A DNA stretch of 64,000 nucleotides from Methanospirillum lacunae (lineage in GTDB: Archaea > Halobacteriota > Methanomicrobia > Methanomicrobiales > Methanospirillaceae), in the NCBI RefSeq assembly GCF_046195335.1, contig NZ_CP176093.1. One strand, 5' to 3'. The position numbers were made by a program, and so were the translations under genes. This document shows positions 18,262 to 27,561 of the stretch, piece after piece; within the stretch, counting starts at the first letter, position 1, and each line of letters begins with the position of its first letter. Below the pieces are notes generated by a model, which worked only from the letters and a program-made list of their open reading frames with translations, had not been told where the DNA came from and did not search any database.

Positions 18262-20172
18262 ATGCTCCGCCCCATCCGTTCATATTCTTTGAGCAATGTG
18301 CTGATGATTATCTTCTCTCTGATCTTTATCTGCATTATTGGCATGCTGTCTCTTATTCAGTATAATTCGGTGGCATCAGACCTCCAGGGGCAGTTTTCTG
18401 ATGAGATCTCAAAGACAGACCTCATACTCAATCATTCAGTGTCAGTTCTTTTTGAAGCATTAAACCTCTATGATTCCCGATATGATTACGAGATGGAGAT
18501 GGTTCTAAGTCGCTTATCTGACAATTATGTTAAATCTGGGAATGACATTGAACAGATTAATCTAACCGGTTTTAAAGAAGAGATATCTCCCATTTTTCCA
18601 GGAGATGTAGATCTTTATGTTATCAACTCAGATAACATCATTGAGAAGACAACATATGATCCTGATATATATTTAAATTTTAATGAATATCCTGAATTTT
18701 CCAAATCACTTAATAATATTAGAAATAACTCCAGGTTTGTAGCAGATCAGTGGGTTGACTCAATAAATACTCCCGGATATTATCGAAAGTATGCCTATTT
18801 TCCCACTCCTGATCATCGGTATATCCTGGAGATTGGTGTTCATTCAGATGAGTTTTGGCAGGCACGACGCGATGTATTCTCATATGAAAAACTTGGAAGC
18901 AGTATTCTTGAGATCAATCCGGATCTTTTGTCCATTTCCTTTTTCAACAAAAAATTAGATCCCATTAGTGAGTTGCCATCTCAAGATCACCCTTCTATCA
19001 ATTCCTCATTAACCCATTACATAACCATAGAAGATTTGAACTCAACACTTATCTCAGTATTTACTCACAAAGAAGGTCAAATACATGACACAGGATCATA
19101 TCTGATAGACTTTCAGTATTTCACGATCCGTCGTAATATTACTCCATCTTCATCTGAAATGAGTGTTGCGTCAGTTCTGGTGTATTCACGAGATAATCTG
19201 AATCGGTCACTCTCGACCTATCTAATAATTCACATGAGTATTACTCTATTTGCAGTAATCCTCGCTATTTTATTCGCTATATACATATCCGGGCACATTT
19301 CCCGTCCGTTAGAGCAGGTAATTGAAGATATAGAGCAGATAGCCCGGGGCGACTATCACCATGGTATAAGGAAGACCGGAGGAACTGATATCGACCGGTT
19401 AGGACACAGTGTTGAACTAATGGTCCAGAAGATCCTCTTTGATATCGAAATGATTCAGCGTGGGCACGAGGAAATAGCAGCAGAATTGGTAAGAAGGAAA
19501 GAGGCTGAAGAAGCTCTTATAATTGTAAATAATAAACTGAATAATCTGTCCAGTATAACCAGACATGACATTCTTAACCAGGTAACCTGTATCAGAGGAT
19601 ATGCATTCCTTGCTGAAAATAGCACAGATACAGAAGAGAGTGTTATTCATGCCAGACATATTCAACGTATATCATGTCTGATAGAAGAGATGATTGCATT
19701 TTCTCGTGATTATCAAACGATTGGGATTTCAGGGTCATCATGGCAAAATCTTGGTCACGTAATCCATAGAGCAATATCTGTTCCCTTTTCGGATCGGATA
19801 TCACTGGATGTTTCTGGAACAAATATTTTAATTCTTGCTGATCCGCTTTTACAAAAGGTGTTCTATAATCTTGCTGATAATTCCCTTACGCATGGGGGCC
19901 CTGGAGGAGAGAGGGTCCACATTTCATTTGAAAAAACTGAAACCTGTGGAATAATAATCTATGAAGATCAGGGGATGGGGATTTCAGACTCAGATAAGGA
20001 ACTTATTTTTGAGCGTGGATATGGCACAGGGACCGGCCTAGGTCTTTTTTTAATCAGAGAAATCCTCGCAATTACTGGAATGACAATTAAAGAAAACGGG
20101 CTACGTGGTTCTGGAGTGAGGTTCGAGATCCATGTTCCTCCAACACAATGGAAGGAAGATTCTAATAATTAA
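18262..20172 (+). CDS. Membrane sensor histidine kinase with HAMP domain
   Basis: This 636-residue kinase has an N-terminal membrane helix (residues 11-32), a large extracellular sensor domain (about 33-310, Cache-like by architecture), a second helix (about 318-342), a HAMP segment (SRPLEQVIEDIEQIARGDY), a coiled coil, the phospho-acceptor motif TRHDILNQVTCIRGY near residue 433, and a HATPase domain (NLADNSLTHG, EDQGMGI, GTGLGLFLI). Its H-box is nearly identical to that of the soluble kinase at 11.5 kb, so both belong to one methanogen kinase subfamily. It opens a group of surface and signalling genes extending to 25.4 kb. Confidence 0.93.
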   Translation: MLRPIRSYSLSNVLMIIFSLIFICIIGMLSLIQYNSVASDLQGQFSDEISKTDLILNHSVSVLFEALNLYDSRYDYEMEMVLSRLSDNYVKSGNDIEQINLTGFKEEISPIFPGDVDLYVINSDNIIEKTTYDPDIYLNFNEYPEFSKSLNNIRNNSRFVADQWVDSINTPGYYRKYAYFPTPDHRYILEIGVHSDEFWQARRDVFSYEKLGSSILEINPDLLSISFFNKKLDPISELPSQDHPSINSSLTHYITIEDLNSTLISVFTHKEGQIHDTGSYLIDFQYFTIRRNITPSSSEMSVASVLVYSRDNLNRSLSTYLIIHMSITLFAVILAILFAIYISGHISRPLEQVIEDIEQIARGDYHHGIRKTGGTDIDRLGHSVELMVQKILFDIEMIQRGHEEIAAELVRRKEAEEALIIVNNKLNNLSSITRHDILNQVTCIRGYAFLAENSTDTEESVIHARHIQRISCLIEEMIAFSRDYQTIGISGSSWQNLGHVIHRAISVPFSDRISLDVSGTNILILADPLLQKVFYNLADNSLTHGGPGGERVHISFEKTETCGIIIYEDQGMGISDSDKELIFERGYGTGTGLGLFLIREILAITGMTIKENGLRGSGVRFEIHVPPTQWKEDSNN

Positions 20173-20311
20173 TCTTATAGCATCCCTATCCAAAAAGATG
20201 GATTATATGGCTATGCATTCATCATGCCCTTTTGTTTTTTACGTATCTCTTACCGGAACCTTTATTCGTTTACCATTATTATAATCAAATGAATATATCG
20301 GGGGACTGATT

Positions 20312-21937
20312 TTGGTACGTACAAAAAGACGAGTGGAGGTTCTGGCTGTTTTAATACTGCTCTGTTTTATTCCACTCATAGGGGTTGCAGATAGAGGTTT
20401 CTCTTCCCAGATGGATGCTCCAAAAATTCTATTCCAGTCTGATACAACGGCTGTGTCTACATCTGCTCATTCAGCAATGATTGCTCATCCTTCATTGGAT
20501 CAACGAAAGCAATGGAATTCAGAGTACCTGAATGCTCCTTTGGCATCAGTGAAAAACAGTGATCTCAAAAAAGATCTTTCCGACTCGTCCACGATGAGCC
20601 TTTTAAGTTACATAACATACAATGCAACTGAACGGGATCAACAAAATTGTGGAAATGGCTGGGTATGGGTGGGAACCAGTGCTCTGGAAGTTGCGCATTC
20701 TACACAGAACGGTGTAAATGACAGGTTGTCTGTCCAATATCTCAACTCTAAGTATCATAATGGAGGGAAATCTCCGTACTCCTCATCTGATTGTGCATGC
20801 AACGGAGGAAATCCTGGAAATTTTGTAGATTTCTATATGTTGAGTGGTAAGTATGGTGGCAATAAAACTGTTATTCCCTGGAACAATACAAATGCTGCAT
20901 TTTTCGATGGAAATGTTACGTCTACAGGGCATTCGAATATTGACTCCAGTCTTATTAATCTGACTCCTTCATACAAACTTACAAGTCTTGATGTTTCACG
21001 TGTTGAAACATTAAATATCCCGCAGGATTCTGCAATAAAAAATATCAAAAGATTGCTGGAAAATGGAAAACCAGTAATGCTTACTTTCTATCTTCCTGAC
21101 CAGAATGCCTGGAATGAATTCGATCGGTTCTGGGATTATGGGCTACAGGATGCGTCATACTTTGATATTGACACCTATGCAGGAAGTACCTATACCTCAA
21201 CCGGAGGGAGTCATATGGTTCTGGTTACCGGGTATACTGACAATGGAACAGCAGGATATTGGCAATGCCTGAACAGCTGGGGGACTTCTGCATACAGGCC
21301 GAATGGTACATTCTACATAAATGAGTACATGGATTATTCTGCAACATATTTGGATTATGGGGAAAGCCTCCCAGTGACTCAATGGGAGACACTTGATACA
21401 GTATATAATACGACAGTACAGAATATCACACCAATTGACAATCCAAACTTGATTGCTGATTTTATTGTCTCTCCTGAAAGTGGATATCCTCCACTTAATG
21501 TTCATTTTGCTGATAATTCAAGTGGAGGACCAGACTCCTGGAAATGGAACTTTGGAGATGGAGGTGGCTCTATCATCTCAAGTCCGAACCATACCTATAC
21601 CCAGCCCGGGCATTATTCTATATCATTGTCTATAGGAAAGTCCGGATATTCTGCAGGGACAATTAAGGAAAATGCTGTAACTGTTAAATTCCCGTATGTC
21701 ACGGTAAGTCCGTTTCCAAAACCTGATGGAGGAAATTATTCTGTACCAACTGATCCTGATGGAGATGGAAGATACGAGGATATTAATGGGAATGGATGGC
21801 TGGAGAATGATGATCCAATAGTATACCTAAAAAATCTTCAGTTTGCACAGAAGAATGAACCAGTTACCCAGTTTGACTTTGACGGGAGTGGTTTCATTGG
21901 GTATGGGGATATTGTGATGCTGAAAAAGATGGTGTGA
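20312..21937 (+). CDS. Secreted papain-like protein with PKD and dockerin-like modules; catalytic Cys replaced
   Basis: This 541-residue protein starts with TTG behind a GGGGGA Shine-Dalgarno and has a signal segment (about residues 9-27). Residues about 100-355 form a papain-like (C1) domain: QQNCGNGWVWVG holds the active-site helix, GGSHMVLVTGY the His, and CLNSWGTS the Asn. In the papain pattern CGxCW the second Cys is the nucleophile; here it is Gly (residue 116, codon GGC). Residues about 380-460 are a PKD domain (WNFGDGG). The C-terminus has two calcium-loop repeats (DPDGDGRYEDINGNGWLE and FDFDGSGFIGYGDIVML), a type I dockerin arrangement. The next gene encodes a cohesin-like protein. 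Confidence 0.88.
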   Translation: MVRTKRRVEVLAVLILLCFIPLIGVADRGFSSQMDAPKILFQSDTTAVSTSAHSAMIAHPSLDQRKQWNSEYLNAPLASVKNSDLKKDLSDSSTMSLLSYITYNATERDQQNCGNGWVWVGTSALEVAHSTQNGVNDRLSVQYLNSKYHNGGKSPYSSSDCACNGGNPGNFVDFYMLSGKYGGNKTVIPWNNTNAAFFDGNVTSTGHSNIDSSLINLTPSYKLTSLDVSRVETLNIPQDSAIKNIKRLLENGKPVMLTFYLPDQNAWNEFDRFWDYGLQDASYFDIDTYAGSTYTSTGGSHMVLVTGYTDNGTAGYWQCLNSWGTSAYRPNGTFYINEYMDYSATYLDYGESLPVTQWETLDTVYNTTVQNITPIDNPNLIADFIVSPESGYPPLNVHFADNSSGGPDSWKWNFGDGGGSIISSPNHTYTQPGHYSISLSIGKSGYSAGTIKENAVTVKFPYVTVSPFPKPDGGNYSVPTDPDGDGRYEDINGNGWLENDDPIVYLKNLQFAQKNEPVTQFDFDGSGFIGYGDIVMLKKMV

Positions 21938-21939
21938 TC

Positions 21940-22461
21940 ATGGTGAAATTAGCACATTTTTTAGAACTTATTGCAGTATTTTTCTTTATCAGTATATTTT
22001 CCACTCCAGCCCTAGCTCTATCGCAGCCTGTTCTCTTCTTTTCTCCGGATTTGGTGGAAAGCAATACAGGTGACAATGTTCAGGTTCACCTTCTGATGGA
22101 CGGTGCTTCACGTGGATTATCCGGATATGGACTAATCATTTCACTAGATACTCCTGACATTGTTGATATCATCGGCATAGATCTACCAAAATGGACAGGA
22201 CTTCAGGATATTGAAAAGCAATCTGATTCTTCTTACCTGATACAGGGAGTTGATTCCAATGATAACCAGCATCCAGGGGCACCGAAAATTGATCTGGCAA
22301 CAGTAAAGGTACATGCCAAAGCTCCCGGTTATGCGACAATTAGGGCAACCCCGGTAATGATCGATGATGATCAAAAAGGCAGGTACGAAACCAGTCCTGT
22401 TGCAATGACAATTGTTATAACTGGAGCTGGTCCGGTTCCTTTAGTTCCAATGAGTACCTGA
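21940..22461 (+). CDS. Secreted cohesin-like domain protein
   Basis: This protein of about 173 residues has a signal peptide (about residues 8-27) followed by a single beta-sandwich that looks like a cohesin: VESNTGDNVQVHLLMDG, GLSGYGLIISLDTPDIV and later PGYATIRATPVMIDDD. Cohesins bind dockerins, and the preceding gene ends in a dockerin-like pair of calcium loops. The two genes overlap or abut: a GTG at 21934 overlaps the upstream stop, and the ATG at 21940 follows it by two bases. The protein has no C-terminal anchor. The cohesin call is from pattern, not a search. Confidence 0.75.
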   Translation: MVKLAHFLELIAVFFFISIFSTPALALSQPVLFFSPDLVESNTGDNVQVHLLMDGASRGLSGYGLIISLDTPDIVDIIGIDLPKWTGLQDIEKQSDSSYLIQGVDSNDNQHPGAPKIDLATVKVHAKAPGYATIRATPVMIDDDQKGRYETSPVAMTIVITGAGPVPLVPMST

Positions 22462-22586
22462 TATTCTTTTTTCTTTAACTGACGATCAAGTCAGGTCTAT
22501 GGACATACCAGGCACTACTTTTTATTCATGTGAACAATTGAAAACGATAGATATAGTTTATCTCAAACCGAAATAGTACATATTCT

Positions 22587-23969
22587 ATGAGGGACTGGAG
22601 TTTACTGACCCGGATTGTTCCTTGTGCTCTCATTCTGCTTTTTGCAGTACATGTATCAGCCATCCCACCTATGCCCACTGAATTTTATGGTAGTGTAGTT
22701 ATCGATGGTAAACCTGCTCCATCTGGCACAAATATAACTGCCATGATTAATGGAGATGAAAAGGGAAGCATCAAGACTGTAGTAGATGGGTTTTATGGTG
22801 GTCCTGGTATTTTCGATGATAGATTGAAGGTATCTGTTCCAGAAGAAGAGTACAAGCCAGGTATGCTTAAAATTTCTTTCAAGATCGGTGATAAGCAGGC
22901 TGTCCAGACTGTTGATTATGAACCGGGTGTATCTAAACAACTTGATCTTGCGGTAGGAACAGGCTCTACAACAATGGCATCTCCTGCTACATACATGACT
23001 CCGGTTGACAATATAACTTCTATTTCTACTAATAATGCAGTTGTAAATTCGGATTCCGGGCCCTATTCGTCATCCACATCGGGAAGTACATCATCCGGGT
23101 CTGGAACCACGATAAGTTATGGTCTTGATCAGGATCGTATATTCAAAGCTGAGGATGGTCTTGCCGAGTTACAGTTTGGAAAGGCAACCATGCTCTTCTC
23201 TCCTGAAGGGCAGTTTTTGAGTGCTGTTGGTATACGACCAAAAAGTGTCTCTGATCTTCCACCACTCTCAACAAATAAGAGTCTGAAGTTTACTGGATAT
23301 GCATATGAAATCATTCCATCAGAGACATACTTTAATCCAAAAGGTATACTGGTACTCAAACTCCCTCCTGAACGAGCCTATGATATCATCAGTGCTGGTC
23401 CTTCACTGTATGAATACATCTCCCAGACTGCCTCTTGGGAACCCGTCCATACAACATCAAGTGCTTTTACAAATGAAATAACAGGAGATATCTACGAAGC
23501 CGCGATATATGCCCTATATATTCCATCAGAGTCTCATCAGATAAATCAAAGTGTTCAGAATTCTGTAAATAATCAGACTCAAGGTTCTTCAATATCTTCA
23601 GGTGGTGTTAGTTATCAGCCATCAATTCCAATCGATGCACCAGTAACTCCCATAACCACAATTCCAGCGAATACTCCTGAGGTTACTACTCCAGTACCAA
23701 CTCCGGGAGAACAAGGTAGCAATCCTCAGACACCTGTTATCACCCCTCTGCCATCAGTTACCCCGGCAGTACAGACTAAAACAATTACTAATTCCAGTTC
23801 ACAGAAAAATCCAGGTCCAGTATCGTTAACACCGCTGACATCCATAACGAATAAAGTTCCCAAGTCAGTTCTTTCAATAATTGGAATAGTGTGCCTGATT
23901 ATTATAATCAATGCTGCTGTTTATGCTGTATATCGGTATTGGTGGCAGAAGCGGAAGCAGAATGGGTAA
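22587..23969 (+). CDS. Membrane-anchored surface protein with Thr/Pro-rich stalk
   Basis: This 460-residue protein has a signal peptide (about 9-26), a carboxypeptidase-regulatory-like beta domain (PPMPTEFYGSVVIDGKPAP, residues 27-125), a Ser/Thr/Gly linker, a second domain at about 185-315 that resembles the region preceding PGF-type anchors in archaeal surface proteins, a Thr/Pro/Val stalk (340-420), and one C-terminal membrane helix (VLSIIGIVCLIIIINAAVY) with a basic cytoplasmic tail. It should be displayed outside the cell. It lies 125 bp after the cohesin-like gene and overlaps the TPR gene by 8 bp. Confidence 0.75.
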   Translation: MRDWSLLTRIVPCALILLFAVHVSAIPPMPTEFYGSVVIDGKPAPSGTNITAMINGDEKGSIKTVVDGFYGGPGIFDDRLKVSVPEEEYKPGMLKISFKIGDKQAVQTVDYEPGVSKQLDLAVGTGSTTMASPATYMTPVDNITSISTNNAVVNSDSGPYSSSTSGSTSSGSGTTISYGLDQDRIFKAEDGLAELQFGKATMLFSPEGQFLSAVGIRPKSVSDLPPLSTNKSLKFTGYAYEIIPSETYFNPKGILVLKLPPERAYDIISAGPSLYEYISQTASWEPVHTTSSAFTNEITGDIYEAAIYALYIPSESHQINQSVQNSVNNQTQGSSISSGGVSYQPSIPIDAPVTPITTIPANTPEVTTPVPTPGEQGSNPQTPVITPLPSVTPAVQTKTITNSSSQKNPGPVSLTPLTSITNKVPKSVLSIIGIVCLIIIINAAVYAVYRYWWQKRKQNG

Positions 23970-24621
23970 ACGGGCAGATACTGTTCTTGCGGCTACTATT
24001 ATCCGTGAGATACAGAGGGGAAACCCGGAGAAGGCTCTTACCTCTATTGATCGGTTTCTTGAAAAGAAACCAGGAGAACCTGCTCTCCTAAATCTGAAAG
24101 GAGTGTCCCTTGATATGCTCGGGAAGCATACCGAGTCCCTCTCCTGTTATGAACAGGCTCTTTTAGCAGATCCGTCACCAGCAATATACTGGAATAACAA
24201 AGGGCTTGCCCTTCAGAACCTTGGCAGATATAATGATGCAGAACTTGCTTACAGAGAGGCTCTTTCAAGGGATTCTGAGTCTCTTGAAGCGTCTTACAAC
24301 CTGGCAAATACACTTCAGTCTCTCGGGAGATTTGATGAAGCACTTGTTCTTTATGACCTGGCTCTGGATATCAGGCCAGATCATCTCCTTGCACTTCTCA
24401 ATAAAGGAAATGCCCTGGCATCATTGAAACGGTTTGAAGATGCCATAGCATGTTACTTAGAAGTATTGGATATCAGACCTGACTATCCTGATGCTGCATA
24501 TAATATTGCTCACACATATGAAGAAATGGGAAAAGTGAAGGATGCAAGGGACTGGTATTCGAAAACCTTAATCATTGATCCCGACTACCATCATGCTACA
24601 GAGCAGTTGAAATCTCTGTGA
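23962..24621 (+). CDS. Tetratricopeptide repeat protein
   Basis: This soluble protein of about 219 residues is made of about five 34-residue TPR motifs (for example YWNNKGLALQNLGRYNDAEL and ALLNKGNALASLKRFEDAIA). The repeats form a helical scaffold for protein partners. The ATG at 23962 (MGKRADTVLAA) overlaps the end of the surface-protein gene, and its stop lies 8 bp before the ATG of the REC-PAS gene, so it sits in a coupled unit linking surface and signalling genes. Partner unknown. Confidence 0.87.
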   Translation: MGKRADTVLAATIIREIQRGNPEKALTSIDRFLEKKPGEPALLNLKGVSLDMLGKHTESLSCYEQALLADPSPAIYWNNKGLALQNLGRYNDAELAYREALSRDSESLEASYNLANTLQSLGRFDEALVLYDLALDIRPDHLLALLNKGNALASLKRFEDAIACYLEVLDIRPDYPDAAYNIAHTYEEMGKVKDARDWYSKTLIIDPDYHHATEQLKSL

Positions 24622-24629
24622 GGTGGGGT

Positions 24630-25394
24630 ATGATTCGGATTCTTGTCGTTGATGATTTAAAGGCACTTCTTGATGTGGTAAAATATATTCTGGAGTCTAA
24701 TCCAGATTTTGAAGTTGATACTGCCCCTTCAGTTGCCGAGGCTCTAGTCTTACTTGAAGAACATAAATACGACATCATCATCTCTGATTATTATATGCCT
24801 GAAGAGAATGGACTTGACTTTTTAAAACAGGTCCGTGCGATGAACCTGAGTATCCCTTTTGTCATTCAAACCGGTCACGGAGATGAAATTACAGCACTTG
24901 AAGCCCTGCAGGGAGGAGCAGATTTTTTCCTGGAGAAAGGATCAGAAGGTCCTCTTCAATATCTCGCATTCACTCAGATCATCAATCTCTTAGTATCACA
25001 AAATAAAATGGAAATAAAACTACAGAAGCAGACTCATGCCCTACGTGATCTCAGTGATATCAATCATGACGGTTTGGTATATGTTGATACTAATGGATGC
25101 ATCCAAAATGTCAACCTTGCCTTCCAGAAGATAACAGGATGTCTGGAGGATACGGTAAAAGGGGTTTCTTTCTTAAATTTGATTCCTGACGAGTGGAAAG
25201 AAGGAACTTCCCTTTCTCTGAAAAGTATTGATGACTCTGATAATTTGTCGGAAGAGTACAAGCGTGAGTACATCCGGTGTACAGGGGACAGAATTCCTGT
25301 TTCTATTCGAGCTCATGTTGTGCATAATGATAACGGCGATCCTGAAGGGATGTGGCTTATAGTCCACGATTTATCTGATACAGGCCAAACTTAA
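24630..25394 (+). CDS. Response regulator with C-terminal PAS domain
   Basis: This protein of about 254 residues has a receiver domain (RILVVDDLKALLDV, phospho-acceptor in IIISDYYMPEENG near residue 53, conserved Thr in IQTGHGDE and Lys in FFLEKGSEG) and a PAS domain from about residue 140 (GLVYVDTNGCIQNVNLAF). It has no DNA-binding or enzymatic output, as in many methanogen REC-PAS proteins that relay signals to kinases. The start is ATG 24630 with GGTGGGG just upstream; GTG 24618 is an alternative. The kinase at 18.3 kb is the closest possible partner. Confidence 0.9.
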   Translation: MIRILVVDDLKALLDVVKYILESNPDFEVDTAPSVAEALVLLEEHKYDIIISDYYMPEENGLDFLKQVRAMNLSIPFVIQTGHGDEITALEALQGGADFFLEKGSEGPLQYLAFTQIINLLVSQNKMEIKLQKQTHALRDLSDINHDGLVYVDTNGCIQNVNLAFQKITGCLEDTVKGVSFLNLIPDEWKEGTSLSLKSIDDSDNLSEEYKREYIRCTGDRIPVSIRAHVVHNDNGDPEGMWLIVHDLSDTGQT

Positions 25395-25771
25395 GATATT
25401 TAATATTATCCAGTTGGTTTTCATTTATGGTCCGAAGACCTCATGGGATGATATGTAGCGGTGATGAAGAACCTTAAATAGTTCCCCTTTTTTACTAGGA
25501 TTTCTTTACCTCTATTTTTAGTATTTAACTTGATCTTTTTCGTAGACATTATCAGGGCTGCAGAAGAATCTGATGATGAAGCACTCTTTATGGTTAGTAT
25601 GGGAATTTTGTTATATGATTCGTTACCATGAATACTGAAACTAACGATTAAATCAGGACTCATATGGTTCTGATATCCGTGAAGGGTCAATTAAAGGAAT
25701 CAACAATTTTTTTTGGAAGAGATTACAAGATTTGTAGTGATGAATCTTTTTTTGATGCAATCAGCCTGCTG
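25395..25771. other. Intergenic region, AT-rich, no clear gene
   Basis: This stretch between the REC-PAS gene and the YeiH-type gene is AT-rich with several T runs. A minus-strand frame of 89 codons (25421-25690) is open but has no recognisable features. I see no convincing RNA gene. The right-hand end carries the promoter of the transporter. Confidence 0.5.
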
Positions 25772-25780
25772 TATATAAAA
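25772..25780 (+). promoter_or_regulatory. TATA box of the YeiH-family gene
   Basis: TATATAAAA lies 46 bases before the ATG at 25826, a near-perfect archaeal TATA box. Transcription would start near 25803 and give a leader of about 20 nt. The position is inferred from spacing. Confidence 0.6.
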
Positions 25781-25825
25781 AGACGAATTTAAAAGATATT
25801 ATAGATATTTTCGTTTGGCGTAATC

Positions 25826-26842
25826 ATGGATTTAATTAAATCTCTCGGTAATTTTTATCATATAATTCTGGGTCTTATTCCTCCAGTTATTATTGGAATT
25901 ATTGCCTGGGAAGTTGGACTGGTAGTTCCTATTCTTGGTGGACCGGTAGTAGCCATTCTTATTGGTTTATTCACCGGTCAGGTTTTCGGTCTGCGAAATG
26001 AATGGATATCAGGAGTAACTTTCGCTTCAAAGAAAATTCTTCAGGCATCTATCGTGTTACTGGGCGCCGGAATGTCACTTAGTCAGGTGGCAGAGATCGG
26101 TGGTTCGGGATTGCCAATCATGATTGGAACTCTCGCGGTCTGTCTGGTCGCTGGCCTAATTATCGGGCGGTTTTTAAAGATTGAAGATCAAACCCGGACT
26201 CTTGTCACGTATGGGACTGCGATATGCGGAGCTTCTGCCATTGCAACGATGAGTGTTGTGATTGGAGCATCAGGCCCAGCAATTGCTGTTTCAATAACGG
26301 TAATTGTTATTTACAATGTTCTGGGTGCTATACTCTTTCCAGCTATTGGACATATTCTGGGAATGTCACAGGATACTTTTGGAATGTGGGCCGGTACAGC
26401 TATAAATGATACATCCTCAGTGGTTGCTGCTGCAACAGTCTATGGTGCCATTGCTGCAACGTATGCAGTAGTGGTCAAGCTTACCCGAACACTTGCAATA
26501 ATTCCTTTAGCACTGTTTGAGAGCTGGCGACATAATAACCAGTTGCCTCCTGATCAAAGACAGACCACTGTCTGGTATCGACTGATACCTCCGTTTCTTA
26601 TCTGGTTCTTAATTGCCGTTCTTGTTCATACTGGTGGATTTATCCCTGATCTTTTAAATGATCCCATAAATTTCATGGCACATTTCGGGACTACTGTGGC
26701 GATGGCCGCTGTTGGGATGAGTAGTTCATTTTCTGCAATAAAAGAAGCCGGATGGCGTCCGGTTGCACTTGGTGGGATTCTCTGGTTCCTTGTTGCAACA
26801 AGTAGTCTTGGTCTTCAGTGGCTAAGTGGACCTCTCTCTTAA
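25826..26842 (+). CDS. YeiH/UPF0324 family membrane transporter (putative sulfate exporter)
   Basis: This 338-residue integral membrane protein has about ten hydrophobic helices and matches the YeiH/UPF0324 family. Conserved motifs include ILQASIVLLGAGMSL, the YGTAICGASAIATM loop, and AGTAINDTSSVVAAA. Bacterial members are annotated as putative sulfate exporters; the substrate in methanogens is not known. It is a single-gene unit with its own strong TATA box. The full family length is present. Confidence 0.9.
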   Translation: MDLIKSLGNFYHIILGLIPPVIIGIIAWEVGLVVPILGGPVVAILIGLFTGQVFGLRNEWISGVTFASKKILQASIVLLGAGMSLSQVAEIGGSGLPIMIGTLAVCLVAGLIIGRFLKIEDQTRTLVTYGTAICGASAIATMSVVIGASGPAIAVSITVIVIYNVLGAILFPAIGHILGMSQDTFGMWAGTAINDTSSVVAAATVYGAIAATYAVVVKLTRTLAIIPLALFESWRHNNQLPPDQRQTTVWYRLIPPFLIWFLIAVLVHTGGFIPDLLNDPINFMAHFGTTVAMAAVGMSSSFSAIKEAGWRPVALGGILWFLVATSSLGLQWLSGPLS

Positions 26843-26947
26843 CTTCTTAAGCCGTCAATCTAGGTCATATATGAAGAAATGAGTCTATAGATGATACAAT
26901 AATCTCAAAACAAAAACTCTTTTTGTTAGCAGAGGATATTACCACCT

Positions 26948-27220
26948 ATGATTCCGCCTGAAGAAGAAAGACGGATTAGGTCATGTGAAGAATGTAGTCG
27001 TTATAACCCGGATAAGGAAGGAGCTGATCGATGTTCAAAGTGGATGATTGGCCCGAAGAATTTGTGCTCAAGCGTTTTAATGCGAGATGCATTACGGTTG
27101 TATGATCTAATTCACTGGCCATGTTCATTCCATATTACTCACGAAGAATTTCGTGAATGTTCTCTAATTGAAGGGTTTATGTCCTGTATAACACCGGGGC
27201 ATGGTGAATATAAGATTTAA
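26948..27220 (+). CDS. Small cysteine-rich hypothetical protein
   Basis: This 90-residue cytoplasmic protein has seven Cys: CEEC near residue 13, then single Cys around 29, 40, 59, 71 and 80. Cys spacing suggests metal or cluster binding, but no named family is recognised. It starts MIPPEEERRIRSCEECSRY, with an AGAGG-like Shine-Dalgarno upstream at about 26931. It lies alone between the transporter and a decayed region. Confidence 0.65.
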   Translation: MIPPEEERRIRSCEECSRYNPDKEGADRCSKWMIGPKNLCSSVLMRDALRLYDLIHWPCSFHITHEEFRECSLIEGFMSCITPGHGEYKI

Positions 27221-27561
27221 TTCCCTTTTATTTTCCTCTAGTTCGAGTATAACCCCTTGATCGGTTTATGATGATATGGGGTAATTTCATACTATCTTTG
27301 ACAATTGGTGAGTTTATTATAGATAATGAAATTTTTCAAATTACTCAATTCAGAATTCTACTAGAATTGTGACGATTTTGGTATAGTTATCCGTTTCAAA
27401 AAAGCATGCCTTTGTTGATTATCATCTCAAAGATCGTACCAAATGTCTCAAATAGGGCCCTAATTTTGCTGCCCCACTTCCCTATGGAGAACGGATATAT
27501 ATGAATTTATTTTTTCTCATAAATAAATACAAATTTATAAGAATTTACTACCGAGTGTTCG
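27221..27561. other. AT-rich intergenic region with possible promoter
   Basis: No gene is seen. The right end contains an AT-rich tract with AAATTTATAAG (about 27529-27540), a TATA-like element placed to serve the decayed secreted-protein gene that begins at 27562. The rest has no repeats or hairpins that I would call. Confidence 0.45.

Noticed and set aside
25421..25690. Minus-strand frame of 89 codons in the gap before the YeiH-type gene
   Set aside because: No Shine-Dalgarno, no recognisable motif and composition typical of AT-rich intergenic DNA; I list the interval as intergenic.
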